NCBI GenBank assembly: GCA_002105175.1 | Contig: MCGE01000034.1 | Location: 1-64,000 of the forward strand | DNA: 64,000 bases | From: Absidia repens | Lineage: Eukaryota; Mucoromycota; Mucoromycetes; Mucorales; Cunninghamellaceae | Direction: 5' to 3' | In this document: positions 47,285 through 58,385 of the stretch, one piece after another | Numbering within the stretch: the stretch's first letter is position 1 | Layout of the letters: every line of letters starts with the position of its first letter | Notes under the pieces: generated by a model | Told to the model about the DNA's origin: nothing | The model's input: the letters and a program-made list of their open reading frames with translations, nothing else | Databases searched by the model: none | Translations under genes and position numbers: made by a program

Positions 47285-48120
47285 TCAAAACCCGCCCACG
47301 TGAAATATTTTGTTTTCTCTCTCCCGCTTTTTTATTTTTTTTATTTTTTCGACTCTCTTTCTTTTTAATCATTTTATTTTTTCTTCATCATTCAATTTGT
47401 ATGGGGTTATTTTGGAACTAGAATTGTTTCAGGACTAGTTTAGAAGGGAGTTCACCTCAGGGATTGCAAGATGCATGGGGAAACCCTTTCATTTTGGATC
47501 TAGGATCTAAAGGCACCATTAGTTGGACTTTTTGGACCTTTCATTAGCTTAATTTAGTGTTAGTTTGTTCATAGTTTGTATATACAATTGAATAAAACGT
47601 GTCTCTTTTACATACTATAATGAAATATGTCCCATTCTTTTTGTCATGTTCTACACAATAGATTCCTTTTTTATTATTATCATCTCTTTTGATTAGTGTA
47701 GGGACGATGATGTATTTCAATAAAAGATGTCACTTCAGTTTTTCTCGTACCTTGTATAGTGTACTAATTCCTATTTCACAATTGTTTTTTAGATTAGTGT
47801 AGACCATTCTCTAAATCTCACGTTAGTCCCTCTCATGCTTCCTATTATAGATCCTCCCATTATAGCCCATGTTACAATAACCACTCATCTTTCCTTCAAT
47901 AAAATGCAGAATGACCATTTTATTACCCATACTTTGATCTACCGTACAGTAAATTGAGAAATGTCGCTATTGTAGCTATTTTATGAATGACCTATCAACC
48001 ATTTGCTTTCAAGTTCGTCCACTATGACTGCTTCCTCCTTAAAAACCCAGCGACTGATATGCAGTACCAAGTCACTTGATATGAAACGTATCTCTATACC
48101 TGCTTCATCATTCATATTCA
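47285..48120 (+). repeat. Dispersed repeat family R1, near full-length copy
   Basis: Begins AAAACCCGCCCACGTG (47287-47302), then a pyrimidine tract, AGGACTAGTTTAGAAGGG, the core GGGGAAACCCTTTCATTTTGGAT (about 47477-47499) and GGATCTAAAGGCACCATTAGTTGG. Three or more AATAAA-bearing submodules follow, and the end matches the copy at 8641 (CACTTTATATGAAACGT versus CACTTGATATGAAACGT). No coding frame. Confidence 0.7.
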
Positions 48121-48456
48121 TCAATCGAGGTCGTGCCTCCAGCGTAGCGTTTCCTTTAAAATATCATATCTTCCACTAGATTAGACATACCCTATTTATA
48201 ATTCAATAGTCCTTTTATTCCCACTGTATATGATATAACCCCCCCCAAGCTGTTCAAATCTAAACTTAACTGGGTAATTCTTTGTGTAGTCCCAATATCA
48301 CCAACATTTATCATTATCCAACGTATAGACACAAAATAAATAATATCAACCCTTTTTTTTATTTTATTTCAAATGAGGCCATAAAATAAAGTACACTAAC
48401 TAGAAATAAACAAATAAAAAGAGACAACTAAACTACCGCAGGTCACCAGAATCCAT
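48121..48456. other. 3' flank of the eL6 gene
   Basis: AT-rich DNA with a C run (48239-48246). No gene seen. Confidence 0.5.
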
Positions 48457-49161
48457 TTAGAACTTCATGTTGTGGGGGAATTGACCCTTGGACAAACCGA
48501 ACTTGGCAGACAAGTATTGGCGGAGGAAGGGGGTCTTGACGACGGCATCGAGGATAGCCTTGTCGACGGCCTTTTGGTCAGCAGCCTTAGTAGCAGGGAC
48601 GGCCTTGGCACCTTCTTGTTGAGAGGCGAGGAATTCTTGAGACTTGACAGCGGAGGACTTCTTGAAGTAAGCATCGTTGAACTTGGCATCGACGGCACCG
48701 ATATCGACCTTGGTGGAGGTAGCGATGACGTAGGCTTGGTCAACACGACGGAGAGGGACACCGTTGACACGGAAAGGACCAGTGACAAGGAGGAGACCAG
48801 AGTCCAATTGCTTCAAGACAACCACACGCTTTCCACGGTGACGACCGGCCAAAAGGATGACAACGGAACCGGGGGCAATGGAGGCACGGAGACCGGCAGC
48901 CTTGGCAACCTTGCGGGACTTCTTAGGTTGAGGAATATCTTCGGCAGGGTAGAACTTGCTGGCCTTGTTGGCAGGGACAGTACGCTTACCACCATTCTTG
49001 GCACCCTTGACTTCAACAGTCTTGTCAGTAGCAACTTCCTTAGCAGGGGCAGCAGTGGTGTACTTGTTGCGCTTGTACAAAGCCTTCTTGGCGTAGATGG
49101 CAGAGCGACTGTATCGAGAGACGCCGGGAACAAGGATGGAGTTTCTGGGTGCGTGAGCCAT
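48457..49161 (-). CDS. RPL6: Cytosolic large-subunit ribosomal protein eL6
   Basis: Structural protein of the cytosolic 60S subunit. The coding part is one exon, 234 aa. Starting MAHAPRNSILVPGVSRYSRS it has a basic N-terminal extension, then the eL6 core: SIAPGSVVILLAGRHRGKRV (KOW-like), LDSGLLLVTGPFRVNGVPLR, and the C-terminal YLSAKFGLSKGQFPHNMKF. The coding sequence is GC-richer with strong C-ending codon bias, as in highly expressed genes. That bias leaves the opposite strand open for 241 codons, which is a shadow. The sequence just upstream of the ATG, a T-rich tract ending TTTTGTATAG (AG at 49168-49167), looks like a 3' splice site five bases before the ATG, so a 5'-UTR intron is likely; its donor was not located. 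Confidence 0.93.
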   Translation of the reverse strand: MAHAPRNSILVPGVSRYSRSAIYAKKALYKRNKYTTAAPAKEVATDKTVEVKGAKNGGKRTVPANKASKFYPAEDIPQPKKSRKVAKAAGLRASIAPGSVVILLAGRHRGKRVVVLKQLDSGLLLVTGPFRVNGVPLRRVDQAYVIATSTKVDIGAVDAKFNDAYFKKSSAVKSQEFLASQQEGAKAVPATKAADQKAVDKAILDAVVKTPFLRQYLSAKFGLSKGQFPHNMKF

Positions 49162-49938
49162 TGTTGCTATACAAAACAAAAAGAGAGAGGTCGATGAGTA
49201 AACTATTTCTACAACTATGCAAAGCAATGATCATCCTCAACCTATGATTGTTCTTTGTGTTTCCCTAACCCACTCTACCCCACCAACCGCCACTGCACTG
49301 CGCCATATAATATATCAAGAAAAATGTCGATGGAAAGGGAAAGCACTTGAAAAAAATATGTCGGATCGATTGTTCGTTTTTCACATGTGTCAAAATGTAG
49401 TTGTGTGTGTTGTTTCGTAGTAAATTGTTGAAATATCCATCCATCCAATCCATCCATCCATCTATCCATGCATCATCCTCATCGTATATCACTCGATTGT
49501 TGTTGGTTAAATGATTGTTGCCGAAGTAATAGGTGTTGTTAATCGTTGTCCATCCATTTTAGTCGATTGGTGGCTTTCCCTTTTCCATAGACCTTTTTTT
49601 TTTTTTGGCTTTTGTTTCCTTTCCCCAATCAACCGATCATCCATCCATTCATCCATCCATTCATCCAGTTTGAGTCACACCTTCCCTCTCCTTTTCTCTA
49701 TTTGCTTACAAAATCAAAGAAGCAGATAAAACAAATAAATAATACACACCTTTTGCAAAGACAGAAAAAAAGAGAACGTAGCAAAGAACCGCGCTTGACC
49801 ATGTGGAATTTTATTCTTCAAAAAAAAAATTCAGTGGACACATTTAAAATCCCGACTTCGGGTGGTGGGTTGATCGCCACACATACCTTTTTTCTCTTTC
49901 ACGCTCTTCTCTTTTTTTTTCCCTCCATACTCATAATC
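49162..49938. other. Divergent promoter region of eL6 and APC13
   Basis: Holds the inferred eL6 5'-UTR intron and a CCAT/ATCC-rich simple repeat in two patches (49436-49472 and 49630-49668). No separate gene seen. Confidence 0.5.
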
Positions 49939-50139
49939 ATGGACAGCACATACAGCTACATTCATTGGGAAAAATCAAATCTACCTCTACTTGCTGACGA
50001 ATGGATTGACGACAAACTTCCAGAAGAACATATCACTGTGCCAGAGAGTATGAACTACACGAACGAAGAAGACTTGGAAGTGGAGATCAAGAAAAAACCG
50101 AAGAAAATACAGTGGCTCCCTGACCTTTTAGATGATTAG
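49939..50139 (+). CDS. APC13: Anaphase-promoting complex subunit 13 (Apc13/Swm1)-like, 66 aa
   Basis: Small subunit of the APC/C ubiquitin ligase, which stabilises the TPR subunits that drive mitotic exit. The match rests on an acidic N-terminal motif: short aromatic start (YSYIHWEKSNLPLLADEW), then DDKLPEEHITVPES, corresponding to DAWREDKLPYEDVAIPLNELP of animal APC13, followed by an acidic/Lys region and an IQWLPDLLDD end. The family is 70-140 residues, so the size fits. The ATG at 49939 was chosen over an in-frame upstream ATG because the extension is a Phe/Ser-rich low-complexity translation of the leader. AATAAA at 50229-50234. The gene is short enough to be missed by automated callers. 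Confidence 0.7.
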   Translation: MDSTYSYIHWEKSNLPLLADEWIDDKLPEEHITVPESMNYTNEEDLEVEIKKKPKKIQWLPDLLDD

Positions 50140-53100
50140 TCACCCTTCCCCTTCACCCTTCACCCTTCCTTATACCTTATATTATCTCTCTTTATTTGTT
50201 ATTCTTTTTTTTCGTATTTTGAAAATGAAATAAAATACCAGTTTATCTCTATGTATATATATGGCCTTTATTTAGTGTGTTTGGAATATGCCTTTAGGTA
50301 GTCGGGTGGAATCATTAGCATTGTGGATTGATTTGTGTATTATGGGAGTACATTTGAATATAGCATATTGATTACGCACGAAAGGAAGATTCGAAGCGTG
50401 TGGGCTACTGTGTGTGTGCGCATGTGCGTGTGTGTGCGTGTGTGTGTGTATTGGGATGATTGTAGGGGCAAAAATCAGGCGGTCGGGATCACAAAACGAG
50501 GGATGATGGGTAATGCAAATTAGAAGAAAACCAAGATCGTGAATTATTAGTAGATGTATGATGAACCAAATGTAGGCATAAGATATAATGATGATGATGA
50601 TGTTCATTCGTGTGAGAGAAGAACCCCTCCTCCCATTCCGGATAAAAAAAGCTCTCCTCCAAACACTTCGCAGTAATACTGTAACACCCAGATTCTCCTT
50701 CCCCGCCCCTTTTTACCTCCTTTGAATACCTCATCTTCGTCACCCTCCCCTTGAAATCTGATCTTTTCTTACTACTTTCTATGAACATCATTTTATAAAA
50801 AAGAATTAGTGTAGTAAAAATAGTAGCAGTACATAAAAAAAAAAAATAAGTGAGGGTGCATGTCATTGCGCATGGTTTGATTTTTTCTTTTTCTTTTTTT
50901 TCTGGGTTCAAGCTGGACCGTGCTTTTAAACCGCCAATCACTCAAAAAAAAAAAAAAAATAGGGTTTCCTTCATGAATAATACATACATATCTTATTACT
51001 TTCTCGGTATAAATGCTTTCTTTCGTTGATTCACGTACACTTGTGTGGTAGATTGCAAATGGAATAATGGCAGCATAGTGTTGGTACTTCATAAAAGAAC
51101 GATACATTAGTATGTCTCCTCGTATCACATAAAAAAAAATACCCCATTAGTTTATACTATCGAAATTAATAAACTGACCGTGCGGGATTTTATTCCTGAG
51201 GACAAATTCGCCTATGATTACAAATGAAGCGAGGAAAAAAAAAGTGAACGGAAGTCAAACCCCTCAATATGATAAAAAAAGAAAAAAAAAAGGACGTGTG
51301 CTAAACTGAGTGTATGTGCCGAATAGCCCAAAAGGACGTGAACTATTGATTTAGGTTATCCGAACCGTTATAGGAAGCCTCCTTTTTTTTTTTTTTTTTT
51401 TTTTTTTGCCTTAACACCGATAATGCAAAAGAAAAGGTTTCGATCCCCTGTGTATATGTTAACGATGTTGGTAACTATGTACGTATCGTGCGTATGTATA
51501 TATTTGTGTGTGTATCCGTACCTATATATATGTGTGTACGATCAGTATTATATAGGAGAAACTGTCAGGGGAAACAATATGGATTTAAACTCCGTCACGC
51601 GCCCTTGCAAGTCAAATGGAGGGCATAGTGTGATCGATCATACTTTTCAAGCTTTAATTGAACTCAATTCTATTTCAGTCATAAGCAACAAGGTTATGTC
51701 AGTGTTTTTAATCCAGTACATGACAAATGAAGACAACAATCGAATGCTGTTATTGTGTCTTCATGTATATTTAGAATCAATTTTTTTCAAAAAAAAAAAA
51801 AAAAAAAAAAAGGTGACATTTAGAACCGTGAATATATTCAAGATAGCATTAATTCTTAAGAACCCGAAAACGTGGATTAATATCATTTTTTTGAAATGAA
51901 AAATGTATCACGGACATAAAAAAAAAAAAAAAAACCTGTTTTGACGAGATGATGGTAAAATCGTATTTTTAAAGTGTGAAAAAGCAAATGGTGATTCACA
52001 AAAAAAAAAAAAAAAAAAGAAAGGGTTTTCACCTGTAATGTCCAAGCACGAGCTGTCGAAAGAGAAAGGAAGTCTGAGGGAATCAGGCGGATTGCATATG
52101 AGAAAAGGAATTAGCGCATGCGAAGTGTCCGTGTGTATAGTGAAATCTTAGCTAAGACAAAATATCAGTTCATTGTTTCGGCGGGATTTTTTTTTTGTTC
52201 TCTCACTCTCCTCAAATTCATTCCATGGTAAAAGGCCGAAATGGATCTAGGGATAAAAAAAAAATAAAAAGTTCAGGGGTCAGGGCTTACAAACAAATGG
52301 CGTCGTATCGTATGCATTTTTTTTTTCTGAGGATCATGCTGCATTAACCAGTAAAGTGATTTTTTTTTTTTAAAAAAAAAACACAAACACAATTACATTA
52401 TCATGGTGGCATATCAATAATAATTGCATACTTTTTTTTAATTTTTCAGTCCATTGATAAAATTCATGCGCGCGGAGTTTCTATGATTTATATGAAAAAA
52501 AGAGGGCCCATGATCTCCTTTTTTATTTTTATCGAGGCATTCTGATTTCCATTGAAAGTCAAAATGTCCGTGCAGGGGTAGGGATAGAAAAAATACGAAA
52601 TTTTACTTGAAATGAAAATATGGCCTTATCTGGAATCTCGAATCTATTATTTTTTTAAAAGCAAGACAACAACAACAACAACAAAAAAAAAAAAGATCAT
52701 GTATCAGCACATATAATGGTACTGATATGATATTACTCTGTTTCATATATACTTTAATCAACCGTTTCAATCATCCATTATATATTGAATATTTGTGAGT
52801 AATAAAATTTGCCATTCTTTTCAGACATATGAAATTTTCTTGCTCCCCACCCCTTTCTCGATCGTAAGGTACTTATTCTCCGGTTAAACCAAGTTATCCT
52901 CCTATTTTATGATAGAATGATGGCGATGATGATGAAAGAATCCCCTCCCCACTAGAACCCTTATTTTATTCTTACATGTGGGAAAAATGGTGACTTCATA
53001 ATTTACGCAGACTGGCGATTTTTTTTTTTTTTTTTTTGAAAAAAATAGGTGTCTGTGTGGATCTGGAGACTGAGTTTTAAAAGGAGTCTCGTCTTCACTA

Positions 53101-53620
53101 CCTGAGAGCAATAACGCTACGGAAGTTCAGGGTGATCTGTGACTTGCAGGTGTAATATGATGATCGAAGAAATAAATCAAAGAATGACATAGTCATTCCA
53201 GTGTTGTTTGTTTGTTGTTGTAATTCGTTGTTATTCTGTTTGGAAACCCCAAAAAACAGAGTTGTCAATCGAGTAAGAAAAAAAAAAAAAAAAGGAAATA
53301 AGTCATATCTTGAATAATTGATTGATTTTGCATATACATTTACATGGATGAAACATTTTTTCTTTTTAATTTTTTTTTTGGGGGGGGGGAACGAAGGAGA
53401 GGAGACGATGTAAAATCAAGGGTCCTTTTAACCCTCGACCACATTTTTTTTTTTTGGGGGAGGAGGGCGGGTTACTTCATCCCTCACTTTTTCTCCTCCA
53501 TCATTTTAAAATGTTATATATAAAGACCAGTTAACGTCTATTTTTTTTTTATCTTTATCTTTATTCAAAAAAGTTTATCTTTCCTTTCTCTCTCATATCT
53601 CTTAACTTGACTTCCTCATT
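50140..53620. other. 3.5-kb gene-free region rich in A and T runs
   Basis: Holds a GT-rich patch (50412-50450), many A or T runs of 12-24 nt (50944-50959, 51384-51407, 51789-51811, 51919-51934, 52000-52018, 53020-53037, 53279-53293) and G runs next to T runs (53372-53389, 53444-53467). The frames at 50272-50607 (minus) and 51423-51899 (plus) are low complexity and unsupported. The end is the promoter of the Myb gene. No repeat R1 copy found here. Confidence 0.5.
53515..53524 (+). promoter_or_regulatory. TATA box of the Myb/SANT gene
   Basis: TATATATAAAG lies about 97 bp upstream of the ATG at 53621, followed by a pyrimidine-rich leader. Assigned by motif and distance. Confidence 0.5.
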
Positions 53621-54379
53621 ATGATGAACAGTAAGTTGCCATTTTTGCATGAATTCCAAATTAAAACGCCGATTTTTAATTTTTTTTTTTTTTTTACCCA
53701 CTGAATAGTCGCTGACTTGCTTAACCCTTCTGCTACTGCTGACATGTTGTCACCACCACTTTCGCCAGAACAAAAAAATTACACTTCTGTACCTTTATCG
53801 CCTTCATCTTCATCATCCTCTCACTCGGAATCAATTCATGGCAAGCCTCGTAGCCGATTTTCTGATTTGGAAGATGCTATTATTTGTGATGGTGTAGCTA
53901 AAGGTTTGACTTGGGGCCAAATATCCAGCCAATTACCTCATCGCAAACGTGCTACATGTTTTAATCGCTACCGCACTCTTCAAGGTGTTCGTAAATCTCG
54001 GAAGCGATCACAAGAATCAAGACATCCATCATCATCATCATCATGTAATGTCGCCGCCAAACCCAGTTCAGTACAACATTCACCTATTACAACACCTACT
54101 GTACTCACTCCTGTGTTATCACCATCCTCCTCATCCCCTTCGTCTTGGACCCCAACCTCACCTCCCTGTGATTTATTTTTATCACCCTACCCTGTCTATT
54201 CATCCAATAACGACGATTCTTTGATTCGAAAGCTATCCATTCCTTCAATTTCCTCAAAAGATACCTTACCTCCAATTTATTATCCTATTCCCCAACACCC
54301 GAAGCAAAATACCCATTTTCACCACTATAAGCAACACTCATCCCAGTCTACTATCACTCATTTACCATCTTTAGCTTAA
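53621..54379 (+). CDS. Myb/SANT-like DNA-binding protein, 226 aa
   Basis: Probable nuclear DNA-binding regulator. Model: join(53621..53630, 53709..54379), 681 nt. Exon 1 is only 10 nt (ATG ATG AAC A), and the intron has GTAAGT and a T-rich tract before TAG. After a Ser/Pro-rich start (LSPPLSPEQ) comes one Myb/SANT repeat at about residues 48-100: RSRFSDLEDAIICDGVAKGL, then WGQISSQLPHRKRATCFNRY, ending in the basic RKSRKRSQ. The Trp/Phe spacing and the LP-x-R-x3-CxxRY helix 3 fit the Myb family; here the first Trp is replaced by Phe. The rest is Ser/Thr/Pro-rich with SSSS runs, as in many fungal transcription factors. Targets unknown. The alternative start at the second ATG is equally possible. 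Confidence 0.75.
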
Positions 54380-54937
54380 ATATTTTCCACTCTCTCCTAT
54401 TTTTATTATTTTCCTATTATCATCCGCACTTAGTACATTCCAACTCCTATTATATTATGGACACATACACAAGCTCTCTCTGTACAATTCCTCTTCATGC
54501 TTTTCTTTTTTATCATTGATTCCTTGGTTATGGTAGATCCTAAACCAATCATCATTCCATACTCCTCTTTTTTTTTATTTTATGAATCTACACTATATAC
54601 TGTTTTTGTATTATCCCCCCTTTTTTTTCCTTTTTTTCTGCTATATACCTGATCTATGCTTTATACTCAGTACCACCTTGACACTTTTTCCCGCCTTTCA
54701 ATTTATTTCCTTCCTTTTTTAATTACACAAATACACATACACACACTATTTTTATCATATCACTTCATTCTTCACTTTAACCAAGTTCAAATCAATCATA
54801 ATAACAATAAAAAAGTATTTACATCCTCATCATCATCATCGTCCCTTTTTTATTTTCATAAAACTAACATCCTTTAATATCATATATGTAATCAACACCA
54901 CAAAGAATAATCAAGGTACTATATTAAATTTAATAGT
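54380..54937. other. 3' region between convergent genes
   Basis: AT-rich and pyrimidine-rich 3' UTR of the Myb gene, with AATAAA near 54807. No gene seen. Confidence 0.5.
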
Positions 54938-55991
54938 CTAAACTAATCTTGTTTTGGCAAAGCGATTGTAGTCAAAACCACGTTCCCACAGTCCACGCTA
55001 CCCAGTTGATAGACAAACACCAAGATGCCCGAAGTCACCAATACCAAAAACACACCATTCCAGAACAGGAGTTAGAAGTCATTGACAGTATTGATTTTTT
55101 CCACAGGGGTAACAACCAGAGTCGTTTGTTGTGGTAAATGGTTGGATATAAAATTGGATATGACTTGTTGAGCTTCTTTATACACTGTTGCTGGAATGCC
55201 ATGTTCTTGTGCAAGTAGTTCCAATCCCGTCATTTCCACTATAGCACCCTTATCCACCATCCCCCCGAATCTTTTCAATTTCAACCATAAATGCCTGGTC
55301 AGCCTATCATCGTTCCATCCCCCCCAATCAATTGTATTTTATAATCAGTCGATAGTATTCTTTATGATCTATTGCTACTTTTTTTCTTCTTTTACCTTGT
55401 TAGAAGCATTAAATACGTTTACACCCACTGAAGACGCATAATGTATTTTAAAGGAATCAATGTGCTGATCGGTCTTGATATCTGCAGAAGCCATTCCATT
55501 GCCATTCTAGCAATAATGACCGTGCATCCCATCCCATCCCAACCCCCCAAAAAAAATCAGTTTCAGTATCATCATCATTATCAAGAAACACACCTTCCGC
55601 ACAACCAGTCAAAACGTTACCTTTCAGGGTTGAAGTGATCTGCTTTGGGAACCATGTTATCCAAGGGGGGATGCGATTCGCTAGTACCTATCTTGTGAGC
55701 CAACCAAGCAGAGAACGTGTTCAAGGATACTTCAGTCGCAGGTTCTTGTCTTCCATATTCTGTCGATGTTGGAAAGTAGGCCGTTGAGTGTGCTGAAAAA
55801 GAAAAAAAAAATCAAGAGGAGTTCAGTAAAATAGCAGCCCACACACCCCTCCAAAAATAACAGTAGATCGGTGTTGACGTGTTTTCCCCAATGGTATCCT
55901 TTATTTAGTGCTAGAGAATGCTTTACTTACCAAGCACGGCAATGGATGAGGTGAGTCATCCAAAAGCAAAACCTAAAGAAAGTAGTTTCAT
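54938..55991 (-). pseudogene. Broken V-ATPase accessory (ATP6AP2/renin-receptor-like) gene
   Basis: Reading the minus strand from an ATG at 55991 gives a signal-peptide start (MKLLSLGFAFG) cut by TGA, then in the same frame LTSSIAVL. A good intron follows (donor GTAAGT after 55940, acceptor TTTTTCAG) leading to HSTAYFPTSTEYGRQEPATE and on to PKADHFNPER. Later pieces read NGMASADIKTDQHIDSFKIH, AFMVEIEKIRG, MVDKGAIVEMTGLELLAQEH and PQQTTLVVTPVEKINTVNDF, then an in-frame TAA. A membrane helix (LLFWNGVFLVLVTSGILVFV) and a short tail (GFDYNRFAKTRLV) end it. That is a type I membrane protein with the general layout of V-ATPase accessory ATP6AP2. Lesions: the TGA; a phase mismatch after PER; a G6 run shifting frame at about 55261-55266; the TAA at about 55072; a shift before GFDYNRF. 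The family name is an inference from layout. Confidence 0.5.
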
Positions 55992-56224
55992 AGTATTGAG
56001 GATGGCACAACAGAAGTCAAAAAAAAAAAAAAAAAAGAGAAAGAGAGAGAAAAAGGGCAAATATGCTTTCCCAATTTTGAGTGCCCCGTGGCGGCATTTT
56101 AATAGCATCCTGGCTTCCGAAAAGTCACACATTTTTTTTTTTGTGGAAAAAAAAAAGGTTTAACCCCTTCTTTTTTTTTTTTGACAGGTTTCCCTTTCTA
56201 GCCATTTTCATATCACACATCACC
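55992..56224. other. Short divergent spacer shared with mL46
   Basis: 233 bp between the broken gene's start and the mL46 ATG, with A runs (56018-56036, 56145-56156) and T runs. It would be a shared promoter if both genes are or were expressed. Confidence 0.5.
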
Positions 56225-57267
56225 ATGTTAAAGATAAGTCAACGCTTCTTCTCATCCACTTGTCGAACCGCACAACAGCAACAACAACAGCCGCTAATGA
56301 TAAAGAATAGTCGTATTGCAGCGTCCGTCATTTTAACTCGAGCACCCCAAATCACCCGCAGTGCCACTCCTTTTGAACAAGCCTACTTTGATTACAAGGA
56401 AAAGAACGAACGTCAAACATCGGCTGTCTTTCCTCAAGACTTTTATTTCAAAAAAGGGTCTGTGGCTGAACGTCGATGGAAGGAAGATGTGCAAGCAAGA
56501 GACGCCGCCATGAAAGATCCTTCGGTCTCTTTGACTCAAGCCATACAACAACAACAACAACAGCAAGACACCACCACCACCACCACCACCACTATTACTG
56601 GTACTCCTATTCAGATCCTCGATCGCACCACACAAGCCGATAAGGACAATGATATCAAGAAACTAGACCGGGCATTACAACACAACCTTTACTTGATCGT
56701 CAAACAACACCAGCAATGGCAATTCCCACAAACCGACTTGCAAGCCAATGAATATCTTCACGAAGTAAGTCCCTCCAATGGCATAGAATAGGATAGGTTG
56801 ATGGAGAAAAGAATGACTAATCAATTCTTTCTATACTTTGTTGTTGTCCTAACCGCCCCGCCGGTGCATAGGCTGCCGAACGTCATTTGTCAGAGTCGTG
56901 TGGCAAGGATATGGATGTTTGGTTTGTTGGACGTCAACCTATTACTTTTTATAAGCAAAGTCCTTCTCGAAAGGAAGATACCGAAGGTTTAAAGGTAAAG
57001 ACACATTGTGTGTGTGAAAGAGATTTGGATCATGATCAAACGACGATGATGACGGATGGAGACTAATATGATATGTTTTTTTTTTTTTTTTTGTGGTGGT
57101 GGTGGTGGTGGCAGATTTTCTTCATGAAGGCACGAATGTATGCTGGTCAAGTCAAACCCAACAACAAAGATGTATCGGATTTTGCTTGGGTGACCAAGGA
57201 TGAAATGGCCACTTATCTCTCACCTGACTACTACAAGGCCATCAAGGATAGTTTAGGTGATTTGTAG
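56225..57267 (+). CDS. MRPL17: Mitochondrial large-subunit ribosomal protein mL46
   Basis: Structural protein of the mitochondrial 54S subunit, with a catalytically inactive Nudix-like fold (yeast MRPL17, animal MRPL46). Model: join(56225..56764, 56872..56994, 57115..57267), 816 nt, 271 aa, all phase 0. Presequence: residues 1-15 (MLKISQRFFSSTCR) followed by a Gln run. The mL46 domain shows SVILTRAPQITRSATPFEQA (N-terminal motif), VFPQDFYFKKGSVAERRW, a Gln/Thr low-complexity insert, the Nudix part with QWQFPQTDLQ, GKDMDVWFVGRQPI, IFFMKARMYAGQV, and the end SDFAWVTKDEMATYLSPDYY. Intron 2 (56995..57114) has a T run and then (GGT)n directly before its CAG acceptor, an unusual lack of a pyrimidine tract at the junction. 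It is head-to-head with the broken gene at 55991. Confidence 0.88.
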
Positions 57268-57472
57268 AATATATCGCACCCCATCCCCTCCCCCCCGCCG
57301 CCTACTCCTTCCTTCTCCCTTCCAATCGCTCTTCTTTTTTTTTTTTTTTTTTTGTTCCAGCATACATATTGTCTCCCCTCCTGTATCCATACATTTATTT
57401 TATTTATATGTAGAATATGTAGAATATTTAGAATCACAAATACTTTTTTTTTATCATAATAAAACTCTCTGG

Positions 57473-57487
57473 CGCTCCGCTGGAGCG
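57473..57487. other. Small perfect hairpin after the mL46 poly(A) signal
   Basis: CGCTCC-GCT-GGAGCG: a six-base-pair GC-rich stem with a three-base loop, about 15 nt after ATAATAAAA. It stands out in AT-rich DNA; function unknown. Confidence 0.4.
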
Positions 57488-57523
57488 TTTAGTAACCTAT
57501 CAATTTACAGAATGTCAGACGAT

Positions 57524-57524
<1 letters not shown>

Positions 57525-57566
<42 letters not shown>

Positions 57567-58385
57567 GGAAGTGTGGGTTTTGATGGGATATGGTTAGAGC
57601 CTTCTTCAGTTCACACTTTGTTGATCATCCGCCTGGGCATCAACCGTCGTTGCTCAGCGATCTGTCTGAAAAAAATAATAATTCAAAAACGGTACAGAAT
57701 TCAATTGGGTGGAACAGTCTCATTTTACGCTCACAAATTCTAAAATCAAAGGGTAATAGGGGATTTGAGCATTCCAATAGGTGTAAAGAACACAAATAAA
57801 GAAAAGAACAGTTCTATTAGGTGGTAGGAAGGTGGTTGTTGTTGACGGTGAAGTGGGAGTTTTAATGGAATGGGATTATATACCGATCATATTTCACACT
57901 ATAGTGGAGACACGTCGAATGGGGGTTTCTTCGTTTGGAGGGAGATAAATTCAGTGTGGGTATTGATCTGTACATCGTCTCGCACTTTGGTGGGCATCTA
58001 CCCTCAGAGCTTTACTGACTTTTATTTGGGTTTTCGTGGAGAGAGGTGGAGGGATTATTATCATTATTATGTCCTGCGTAAAGAAAAGAATGAACTGAAA
58101 TACACAGGATGTCTAACCAAGCGGAGACGATAATAATTTTTAGGGGAAGATTACACAGGTGACATGACCTGGATCATTAGTATTGATTAGTAGGAACAGC
58201 AATATGCCTACATTTCATATTAATAATCCAGGGATGCCAACAAGTGACTTGGATTTTGTAGGGGAGGACGAGCAAAAGTGGTCCAGTCGAGTAAACAAGG
58301 AAGTGCTTGCTCGATAAGGCACTCACAAACGATCAAAAATAACGACACTTCTCGTTATCATATACATCATAGCATGTTTAACTAA
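57525..58385 (+). repeat. T run plus R2-type repeat modules
   Basis: A run of 41 Ts (57525-57565) is followed by GTGTGGGTTTTGATGGGATATGGTTAGAGCC (about 57571-57601), TTCACACTTTG and GCATCAACCGTCGTTGCTCAGCG, the R2 module. A looser second unit starts at about 57846 (AAGTGGGAGTTTTAATGGAATGGGATTATA, then TTTCACACTATAGTGG), and a third trace (CGCACTTTGGTGGGCATCTAC) is at 57981. The remainder shows no gene. Confidence 0.5.

Noticed and set aside
48472..49197. 241-codon plus-strand frame
   Set aside because: Exact antisense of the eL6 gene; codon bias of a highly expressed gene removes stops on the other strand.
50272..50607. 111-codon minus-strand frame with (HT)n
   Set aside because: The His-Thr repeat is a read-through of a GT microsatellite; the rest is low complexity.
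51423..51899. 158-codon plus-strand frame
   Set aside because: Composition follows GT/TA-rich and poly(A) sequence; ends in a Lys run from an A tract; no family feature.
54949..55638. Plus-strand frames over the broken accessory gene
   Set aside because: They are antisense to the more protein-like minus-strand pieces and lack starts, domains or splice continuity.
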